From the NCBI GenBank assembly GCA_965372355.1, contig CBDVBZ010000131.1, positions 1 through 9,275 on the forward strand: a stretch of DNA of 9,275 bases, given 5' to 3'. Positions within the stretch are counted from its first letter, which is position 1; each line of letters opens with the position of its first letter. The stretch is from CBDVBZ01 sp965372355 (lineage in GTDB: Bacteria > Krumholzibacteriota > Krumholzibacteriia > WVZY01). Under the pieces are notes generated by a model. The model saw only the letters and a program-made list of their open reading frames with translations. It was not told where the DNA came from and did no database searches. The position numbers and the translations under genes are program-made. Shown in pieces: positions 1-6,500 of the stretch.

Positions 1-1197
1 GCCGTCGCCGTCCAGGCTGGGGAATGGGAGGGAACCGTCGTTCAGATCGATGGTGTCGAGCATGTCAAGAATCCCGCACACCCGATGCAGCCAGAGGTTG
101 TTGTCGAAGCAGCACGGCTGTGGAGCATCGGCGGCGAATCTGACGACGAACTTCTGGGAGTCATCGCGGCGATCGTTGTCGATGAGAGCGGCAACACGTA
201 CATGCTGGATCAGCAGCTCTCCGAAGTGAGGGTTCATGGGCCGGACGGTGGTTTCATAAGGACGATCGGCAGAGAAGGTGCGGGGCCCGGTGAATTCCGT
301 CAAGCGATGGATTTGTTTCTACTACCCGAGGACCGCCTGGGGGTCGTTCAAGTCATGCCCGCCCGGATCGTTCTTTTCAGGCTTGACGGTGAGGTACTGC
401 CCGACCTGAGCGTGGCCTCGGACGGGATGAGTTCCATGATCACCCGAGTGCGGGCCGCAGCAGATGCGCTCGTCGCCCAAAGACAAGTCATGTCCTTCGC
501 AGACAATCAGGTTGGCATGCGTTACGAGGTTGTGCGCCTTAACAACGAGGGCGAAACACTGTCGACGCTCTGGGAGAACACCGTGGAGATCTCGATGACT
601 AGGATGGTCATCGATCCTGCGGAGATGTCCCCCGCCCTCTGGGACGCCGCCAATGACGGCCGTGTGTTTGTGAGCGCACAGTACGACGCTTACACCGTAG
701 AGGTGTATGGCGCCGACGGAGATCTCAGTCGCGTTATCGAACGAGATTACGAGGCTCTCGAGCGCACCGACGAGGAGATTGCCGAGCTCGAGCAACAGAC
801 CTCTCCGATAACGAGTTCGGGAATGGAAATCGAGGTGAAGATCCGACGGAGGGAAAGGGATATCCTGCAGCTGCGGACTCGGTACAACGGGGAGCTTTGG
901 GTCAGCTCAGGCCGGAGCGTGGTGGATTCAGCCGACGGCGTGCTGGGTGCCTGGGAGGTTTTTAACACCGAGGGGCGGTATGTTCGAAATGTCCGCATTG
1001 CCGTCGACTATCGCGAGAAACGAGACACATGGTTTCTGGTAGGGGACCGGTTGTATATCATAAAGGAGGGGGTCGGAGCGCTCCGTAGCCTGGTCCCGGC
1101 GGGTTTTCTCGGTGCTGCGCCCGTGGCCGATGAGGAGGCCGGCGACCTCGATCCACCCGAGGTCATCTGCTATTCGCTGACGTTCCCCGCGGAGTGA
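1..1197 (+). CDS. 6-bladed beta-propeller protein, 5' end outside the window
   Basis: The frame is open from base 1 to the TGA at 1195-1197, so the start codon lies upstream. The ATG at 85 is internal, because the residues before it (WEGTVVQIDGVEHVKNP) already match the usual N-terminal strand of this family. Blade-like repeats are visible. The clearest is a stretch reading VHGPDGGFIRTIGREGAGPG, the typical 'dG.firtiGr.G.GPGEF' signature of NHL-like 6-bladed propellers. Further D-G-containing strands follow (VEVYGADGDLSRVI, EVFNTEGRYVRNVRI). An acidic, Glu-rich helical insert (YEALERTDEEIAELEQQ) interrupts the blades. Relatives are usually exported or lipid-anchored proteins of unknown ligand, often present in many copies per genome. 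The export signal would be upstream and cannot be seen. No catalytic motif is recognised. The next gene on the same strand begins about 150 bp downstream. The fold is fairly certain; the function is unknown. Confidence 0.8.
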   Translation, partial: AVAVQAGEWEGTVVQIDGVEHVKNPAHPMQPEVVVEAARLWSIGGESDDELLGVIAAIVVDESGNTYMLDQQLSEVRVHGPDGGFIRTIGREGAGPGEFRQAMDLFLLPEDRLGVVQVMPARIVLFRLDGEVLPDLSVASDGMSSMITRVRAAADALVAQRQVMSFADNQVGMRYEVVRLNNEGETLSTLWENTVEISMTRMVIDPAEMSPALWDAANDGRVFVSAQYDAYTVEVYGADGDLSRVIERDYEALERTDEEIAELEQQTSPITSSGMEIEVKIRRRERDILQLRTRYNGELWVSSGRSVVDSADGVLGAWEVFNTEGRYVRNVRIAVDYREKRDTWFLVGDRLYIIKEGVGALRSLVPAGFLGAAPVADEEAGDLDPPEVICYSLTFPAE

Positions 1198-1233
1198 TGG
1201 CGCCGGCTCGAGGCCTGTTCCCATTCCCTCTTC

Positions 1234-1262
1234 TTGCGTCCGCGGTGCGGGATTGGTATCAT
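1234..1262 (+). promoter_or_regulatory. Candidate sigma70-type promoter upstream of the ThuA-like lipoprotein gene
   Basis: TTGCGT (1234-1239) and TATCAT (1257-1262) are separated by 17 bases, followed by the AT-rich stretch TATAGA. A start near 1269 would give a leader of about 80 nt before the TTG start at 1350. The match is moderate, and the 152-bp gap between the two plus-strand genes could instead be read through from upstream. Confidence 0.3.
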
Positions 1263-1340
1263 TATAGACGGACGGCGCCGAGCGCCGGACGGCTGTCTCC
1301 CCGACCCCAATACTGCCCCCTGCTCCCGGGATTTCCGGAC

Positions 1341-1345
1341 GAGGA
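1341..1345 (+). promoter_or_regulatory. Ribosome binding site supporting a TTG start at 1350
   Basis: GAGGA lies 4 bases before TTG at 1350. It decides the start, because the longer frame beginning at GTG 1194/ATG 1197 would put about 50 non-hydrophobic, Arg/Pro-rich residues before an intact lipoprotein signal peptide. That extension would also overlap the stop of the preceding gene. Confidence 0.5.
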
Positions 1346-1349
1346 TCTT

Positions 1350-2156
1350 TTGCAAGTAAACCGTTTATATATAGTTGCCGCCGTGATTCTGCTGGTGGGG
1401 CTGGGTCTGATCGCCGGTTGTGAGGATGGGCAGCAGGGTCCCATGGGTCCTCAGGGCGTGGCCGGTACGCCGCGGCCGATCAAGCTGCTCCTCGCCGGGT
1501 CGGATGGCAATAACTCCATGAGGAACATGATCTTCATCGCCTTTCGCGATCGGATGTTTCCGCTGGGCAGTGAGATCGATTACGTCAATCTGACCGACTC
1601 GGTGCCCTCGTTGGCGACGCTCAAGAAGTTCGACGTGATCTATGTCTGGAGTGTGAATGGATTCTACAACTCGCAGCTTACCGGGGACCGATTGGCGGAC
1701 TATGTTGACCAGGGCGGCAGGCTGGTTATTGCGCAGTTTGCGTATTCGAAGGATTTAATCGGTCGAAACCTCACGGGCCGCGTGATGTCACCGGGGTATT
1801 GCCCGCTGTTGGAAGGCCCGGTTGGCGGCAACAACAACAATATGAACAAAAAGATCGCCATCGGTTCGCTCGATTTTCCGCTCCACCCGATCTTTAACTA
1901 TGTGCACGACGACACGCTCAACTATTTCGCTCAGAGTGATCTCTCGGATCCCGGTCTCGATGCCACGGCTACGCTATTGGCCAAGGACACGACGGGCGAC
2001 AACACGATCGCGATCAACACGAAGGGCAATATCATCGGTCTGGGTCTAATGGGGGCCTGGTGGTTTCAGGACTTCAGTATCATCGGACCGCCCCCGTATC
2101 CCGACGGCAATGGGCTGATCGCGAATTGTATCCTCTGGATCTCCGGCGCGTATTGA
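1350..2156 (+). CDS. Lipoprotein with collagen-like linker and ThuA/GATase1-like domain
   Basis: From the TTG at 1350 the product is 268 aa. Residues 1-24 form a lipoprotein signal peptide: NR, then a hydrophobic core (LYIVAAVILLVGLGL), then lipobox I-A-G-C with the lipidated cysteine at position 24. Five Gly-X-Y triplets follow (GQQ GPM GPQ GVA GTP, residues 27-41), a miniature collagen-like spacer. From about residue 42 the protein has the alternating strands of a class I glutamine amidotransferase-like fold of the ThuA/DUF4350 type: IKLLLAGSDG, FDVIYVWSVNGF, then LADYVDQGGRLVIAQFA. Later 'HPIF' and 'GNGLIANCILWIS' resemble the end of that family (HP.f ... gdG..ll.Na..Wl). No Cys-His-Glu amidotransferase triad is evident, so I infer a binding or structural role at the outer membrane rather than amidotransfer. 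Base composition resembles the flanking genes. Confidence 0.75.
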   Translation: MQVNRLYIVAAVILLVGLGLIAGCEDGQQGPMGPQGVAGTPRPIKLLLAGSDGNNSMRNMIFIAFRDRMFPLGSEIDYVNLTDSVPSLATLKKFDVIYVWSVNGFYNSQLTGDRLADYVDQGGRLVIAQFAYSKDLIGRNLTGRVMSPGYCPLLEGPVGGNNNNMNKKIAIGSLDFPLHPIFNYVHDDTLNYFAQSDLSDPGLDATATLLAKDTTGDNTIAINTKGNIIGLGLMGAWWFQDFSIIGPPPYPDGNGLIANCILWISGAY

Positions 2157-2160
2157 CGCG

Positions 2161-2259
2161 TACTGGGCGCGTGCCGGGCCTGCACCGGCGGCGTGCTGGG
2201 CGCGTACCAGACCTGTACCGGCGGCGTGCTGGGCGCGTACCGGGCCTGTACCGGCGGCG
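2161..2259. repeat. Three tandem copies of a 33-bp GC-rich repeat
   Basis: Units are 2161-2193, 2194-2226 and 2227-2259. Unit 3 differs from unit 2 at two positions and from unit 1 at three. Each contains GGGCGCGT and ends ACCGGCGGCG. The array starts four bases after the stop of the ThuA-like lipoprotein gene and lies between convergent genes. A fragment GGCGCGTA just before the stop hints at a degenerate earlier unit. The copies are contiguous with no spacers. Just after the array, CCCCG/CGGGG (2265-2278) forms a short hairpin without a T tract. Because 33 is a multiple of three, all frames stay open across it, giving spurious Arg/Pro-rich frames on the minus strand. Confidence 0.9.
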
Positions 2260-2327
2260 GGCGACCCCGTTACCGGGGCCGCCGGCACCTTCCACCACCA
2301 ACCCGTTTCTCGATCCCCGCCAAGCCG

Positions 2328-2522
2328 CTACGCGCGGCCCCACCGCTTCTTGAGGAATGGCACAAGAAAGAACGGAAACCACACGGCAAAGGCGAGGACC
2401 ATCTCGAATCCCCACGCGATCCACCTGGCGTGCTCCCAGTCACGTATCAACTGGTAGAGCAACCCACCGGCCACAACGAACGCCATGGGAATCACAATGA
2501 CAACCTTGAGCGATTCATTCAT
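2328..2522 (-). CDS. Small two-helix membrane protein
   Basis: This 64-aa protein has two hydrophobic segments, about residues 7-26 (VVIVIPMAFVVAGGLLYQLI) and 35-57 (IAWGFEMVLAFAVWFPFFLV onward). A short charged loop, RDWEHARW, separates them and a basic tail KKRWGRA ends the protein. The ATG at 2522 lies 4 bp after the stop of the upstream gene. Its AGGAG (2533-2537, spacer 10) sits inside the end of that gene, so the two are almost certainly co-transcribed and probably translationally coupled. I do not recognise a family. The tight pairing with a secreted cysteine-rich protein makes an immunity, export-helper or membrane-partner role possible, but this is inference from position alone. The basic C-terminus suggests both ends face the cytoplasm. 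Confidence 0.65.
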   Translation of the reverse strand: MNESLKVVIVIPMAFVVAGGLLYQLIRDWEHARWIAWGFEMVLAFAVWFPFFLVPFLKKRWGRA

Positions 2523-2526
2523 CGTG

Positions 2527-3210
2527 CTAAAGCTCCTGAAGGGCGCACTCGAGCACGCTGACGCCCGTGCGAATCCCCGTGCAAATCAGGGTGCATTTCA
2601 AGTACACGACCGGGGCGAAACGACATCCCAACGCGCACGCCGTGGCGTTCGACATGAAGCTTCCGGTGAGACACTTCCCAAAGCGCCGCCAGCTCCAGGA
2701 CAGCGCCGGGTCCTCGCGCGTGCCCGCCCGTGCATCCAGGGGCTCGATAGGTCTTAGCCAGACACCGCCGCCGGCCGCCGCGAACGTATCGGGCTCTTCG
2801 GGTTCTTCCAACCTCAGCTCGATCGGCAGGATCTCGAAGCGTTTGCCTCCGACGTAGAACACGTAGACCGCATCGTCGGTGGACCCGCGGCTCAGGCTCA
2901 ACACCGTGATTTCTCTGTGCTGCCCGTCCTCGGTGTCGCCCTCGGTCACAAACGAGTTCTCGGGGCTCAGTGCGTAGCCCATCGCGCCGAAGCGATTCAG
3001 TTCGGCCCGGACCCGGGCATCACCGGTCACCCTGTCGATGACCTCCTTCGTGTAGGGGTTGTCGGAATCATAGAATCGGGTCACCATGCCATCCGCTTCG
3101 TGTGTGATATCCGGCGTTCGATCCGTCTCGGTCACCATCACGCGCTCCTGCCCCAGACAACCGACACAAAGAAGCGCGATCATGGGGAGCACCCAAAGTC
3201 GCATCCTCAT
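2527..3210 (-). CDS. Predicted lipoprotein with C-terminal six-cysteine hairpin segment
   Basis: The start at ATG 3210 gives 227 aa and is set by a strong GGGAGGAGG 5 bases upstream; GTG 3213 and ATG 3204 are less well placed. Residues 1-18 look like a lipoprotein signal: MRMR, hydrophobic LWVLPMIALL, then C-V-G-C with Cys18 as the likely lipid site. The -3 Cys is not the usual Leu, so ordinary signal peptidase I cleavage is possible. Residues about 25-135 form a compact alpha/beta region (LNRFGAMGYALSPE; ITVLSLSRGS; AVYVFYVGGKRFEIL). An acidic and then Gly-rich linker follows (ELRLEEPEEP, AAAGGGVWL). The last about 50 residues are hydrophobic with Cys180, 192, 196, 206, 210 and 222, spaced C-x11-C-x3-C-x9-C-x3-C-x11-C, a mirror-symmetric pattern suited to a disulfide-stapled helical hairpin. 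Domain order recalls halocin C8/SDP-type precursors (exported N-terminal part plus Cys-rich C-terminal peptide), but no family match can be proven here. It is the first gene of an operon with the 64-aa membrane protein. Confidence 0.75.
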   Translation of the reverse strand: MRMRLWVLPMIALLCVGCLGQERVMVTETDRTPDITHEADGMVTRFYDSDNPYTKEVIDRVTGDARVRAELNRFGAMGYALSPENSFVTEGDTEDGQHREITVLSLSRGSTDDAVYVFYVGGKRFEILPIELRLEEPEEPDTFAAAGGGVWLRPIEPLDARAGTREDPALSWSWRRFGKCLTGSFMSNATACALGCRFAPVVYLKCTLICTGIRTGVSVLECALQEL

Positions 3211-3215
3211 CACAT

Positions 3216-3224
3216 CCTCCTCCC
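3216..3224 (-). promoter_or_regulatory. Strong ribosome binding site for the cysteine-rich lipoprotein gene
   Basis: Read on the minus strand, GGGAGGAGG lies 5 bases before ATG 3210. This is the strongest Shine-Dalgarno sequence in the window. It favours that ATG over GTG 3213 (only 2 bases away) and ATG 3204 (11 bases away). Confidence 0.7.
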
Positions 3225-3351
3225 ATTCTGGTGGTTGACCGCCTGACTGCGGAGCCCTTAACGCATCAAGCGTGCCGACGCGCGGATGGGCAGCTAATGC
3301 CTTAGTGTATAGCTGGTTACATCATCTGAGCGGGCAGCTGGCGGGGCGTGC

Positions 3352-3405
3352 CGGACGGTCTCAGACACGGGTGCCGGCCGCCCGGCACGCGGAGGGCGGC
3401 GTCCG
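3352..3405. repeat. Nested inverted repeat in the divergent intergenic region
   Basis: The inner hairpin pairs GTGCCGG (3371-3377) with CCGGCAC (3382-3388) around a CCGC loop, a perfect 7-bp GC-rich stem. It is enclosed by CGGACG (3352-3357) and CGTCCG (3400-3405). There is no T tract. The element sits between the divergent lipoprotein operon and the kinase gene, about 60 bp upstream of the kinase promoter candidate. The rest of the 321-bp gap (3211-3531) shows no gene. Confidence 0.5.
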
Positions 3406-3465
3406 TCTCGGGTCAGTGGCTCTTTATGGATCCGCCGGCATGTCAATATTCCGACACCCAACGGG

Positions 3466-3495
3466 TTGGCGGTTGAAAACGTCTTGGGGTAGAAT
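3466..3495 (+). promoter_or_regulatory. Candidate promoter of the kinase gene
   Basis: TTGGCG (3466-3471) and TAGAAT (3490-3495) are separated by 18 bases. A start near 3502 gives a leader of about 30 nt to ATG 3532, which has GAGG (3523-3526) 5 bases before it. The -10 is good and the -35 partial. An alternative -35, TTGAAA at 3473-3478, is too close (11 bases). Confidence 0.45.
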
Positions 3496-3531
3496 CAGGC
3501 TGATAACCAATCCTTAGCGTGCGAGGCTGTT

Positions 3532-6500
3532 ATGAGTCCGTCCCGTGAAGAGCAAGCGTCGAAGGCCCAGCCGTATCTCCCCCACTACGAGGTGTTCGAA
3601 GCGTTGGGCGAGGGCGCCGTGGCAACCGTCTACAAGGTGCGCCACGTCCGCGACGGATCGGTCCGCGCGCTCAAGTCTTTGAAGCCCGCACAGGCCGGCA
3701 CACCCCAGGCGGTCAAACGTTTCGAGGACGAGTTCCGGATCCTGAAACGGCTCCACCACCCCAGCTTGCCCGAGGTTTTCGACTACGGCATCACCAACGA
3801 CGGCATACGCTACATCGTCATGGAACTCGTCGACGGCGAGCCGCTCGACCGATACTTTGCAGAGCACAAGGACGAGCTGTGGCTTCTGATTCGCGAGCTC
3901 ACCGAGGCTCTGGCGTTTGTCCACGAACACGACCTCCTCCATCTCGATTTCAAACCGGACAACGCGCTCGTCAAACGAACGCGTGCGTTTGGCGAGCGCG
4001 ACATCCCGGTGGTGACACTCATCGACTTCGGGCTGAGCTACCAGCGCGATGTCGGTGGGGCGACCGAGGCCGTGGGCACCGCGCATTATATGTCGCCCGA
4101 GGTGATCCGGCGCGAAGAGGGTCTCACGCGCGCGGCGGACTATTACTCGCTGGGGTGTGTTTTGTATGAGCTCGTCGAGGGCGCGCCGCCGTTCGGCGGG
4201 AGCGTCCACGACATCCTCCAGGCGCATCTCACCCAGGCCGTGTCTTTTGGGCAGACGCGGGTCGAATACGCCGATCTCTACCCGTGGATCGAACGCCTCA
4301 TGAGCAAGGAGCCGGTGGAGCGGCTGGAGGCGTTTCAGGAATTTCGGCGGACGGTGGCCACGCGGCAGGAGACGGAGATCCCCGCACTCGAGCGGGCGTA
4401 TGCGCTGGGTTATATCGAGTCGCTGGGCTTGATTGGCAAGCACGGTATCTGGGAGAAGTTGCAGGAATGGTCGTCAGGGGTTCAGGGGGGTGTCCTTAGG
4501 TGTACGGCTGAGGAGGAGGTCGTGCCCAAAGCGCCGTCTCCTGTTGAAGAGGCGGACATCACGCTCGACGCATCGGTCCCCGATCTCAAAGAGGCGATTC
4601 GCCAGGACCTCTTATCGCAGGCGGCGGAGTTCGTTGACATCACTCCGGATGCCGCGCCGAGAGAGCGCAAACGCTATGTCGCTCTATCCGGCCCGCGCGA
4701 GAGCGGCAAGAGTTACATGATCGAAACACTGCGCGCCGAGCTTTTGCCATCGGGTGTTGCGTTCGTTCGCTTGAGCGATCAGGCGGTGTTCGACGATCTC
4801 CTGCGCGGTGGTATCAAAAAGCCCCAGTCCGGGCCGGTGGACCCCAGTGCCGCCGCGATCGATCGGTTCGTCACCGGTTGGGAGCGTTTGGTGGAGATGG
4901 CGAGGCCCTCCGGAGTTGTCGTTGCCGTTGACGATCACGAGGGCGTGCTCGCCGAGACGCGCGAGTTTGTCGAGTACGTGATCAAGCGAATCGAACTTCT
5001 GACATCCGAGGGCAAGGAGCCCGGCATCTTCTTTGTTGTCGCCGATGAGAGCCCGGGGTTGAAGACGTATCTGTCCGAGCTCACCGGGCGCGAGACCCCT
5101 GTTGTACCCCTCGATATTCCGCCACCGCGAACGAAAGATATCGATGAGATTCTTTCTATGTTCCATGGCCACATGCAGGGTGCGGAGCAGCGGCGTTCGT
5201 TGGGCGCGTATCTCCGCGCCAACCTCGAGACCGACGGCGCCGTCATGATGTCGCTCCGGGAAGCCGTGGCCGATGACAGTCTGAAGTATGAGTTCGGTCG
5301 GTGGCAGTTTCACGAGCCGAGTGAGCCGGCAAAGCGGCGGCGGTCCACGAGTGCCGACTACTATCGCAAGGTGTTTCCGGAATTGATGGATGACGCGCAG
5401 ACGCTCGTGCGGTGGCTCTGTTGTCACAAGGGGCGTTTGACACAGCGACAGCTGGAGGATTTGTCGTTGCTCGATGACGCGGCGGTCGAGGTCGCGCTGG
5501 GGAACATCCGGCCGTATCGCGTTGTCGATGTGACGACGGGGGGCGACGATGTGGTGCTTGCATTCGTGAGTGAGGATGTCCGGCAGGCGTTCTACGGGAT
5601 GCTTGACGAACCCGAGCGGCATTCGATGCATGAGGCGTATGTGCACTACCTCGAAGGGTATAGGGATCGGCGACTCGGCGGGATGGAGTCACTCACCTAC
5701 CACTATGAGCGCGCCGGCCGGGTCCGGGATGCGCTGCTCACGCGGGTCAGAGCGATCCGAAAGGCGAAACGGAAGAAGGACCTGAATGCCATTCGCCGCC
5801 TGTGTAATGAAGGGATTGCGTTTGTGAGGGGAAGGGAGGATGTGGAGTCTCTGTGGCATGTGGAGCGGTTCTTCATAAAGAGTCTGATTGATGTGGAATG
5901 GTCCACAAACAACTACGGGAGCCTTGTCACACAGGTCGACGAACACTTCAGGGAAAAGAGCCGAACTGTTCCACTGAGTTTCGTTTACAAATATGGATTC
6001 TCCCTGACGAGTTCGGGTGATTTCGAGGATTGTGAATTGCTCGTAACCGACGCGAAGAAACGAGTGGCGGAGACCAATGCAGAAACATACAACGGCGTGC
6101 TGCTGGTCGAGGCGTGCATGTTGCATATGGCAAACAAGCCCCAGGAAGCGCTACGGGTGTTGGGACTCATCCACCCGGAATCGCTGCGGCTCACGGCTCG
6201 AGCTAGATACTATATCTATTGCATGCTCGTTAGCGAGGCTCTTGGAGACTTCGATGAGCGTGGACGGTACATGAAGCTGGCGAGAAAGGAGTCTCTGAGG
6301 ACAAACAACAGTGAGTATCTTCTGAGGATCAACTACAATACAGCGATGTTTCTGCTGAACCAAGCGAAGCATACCGAGATGAAACGGCTAATTGGTGAGT
6401 CAATAAGGCTCGCGAGTGATCAACGTCTCTACAGAAGTCTCTGCACAATGTATTTTCTCGCGTCGGCAGTGTATCACGAAGGTGACAATCTATCTCAGGC

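Noticed and set aside
2161..2259. 33-bp repeats as a CRISPR array
   Set aside because: The units are directly adjacent with no spacers, and no cas gene is present.
2080..2424. Arg/Pro-rich minus-strand frame crossing the 33-bp repeats
   Set aside because: It overlaps both the end of the ThuA-like lipoprotein gene and the 64-aa membrane protein gene. Its repeated peptide comes only from the DNA repeat having a length divisible by three.
3514..4443. 309-codon open frame on the minus strand opposite the kinase domain
   Set aside because: The plus-strand frame here encodes an intact kinase domain with all its motifs. The antisense product is His/Arg-rich without any domain, a typical shadow in GC-rich DNA.
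4684..5646. 320-codon open frame on the minus strand opposite the ATPase region
   Set aside because: The plus strand encodes clear Walker A and B motifs in one uninterrupted frame. The antisense product has biased composition and no recognisable family.
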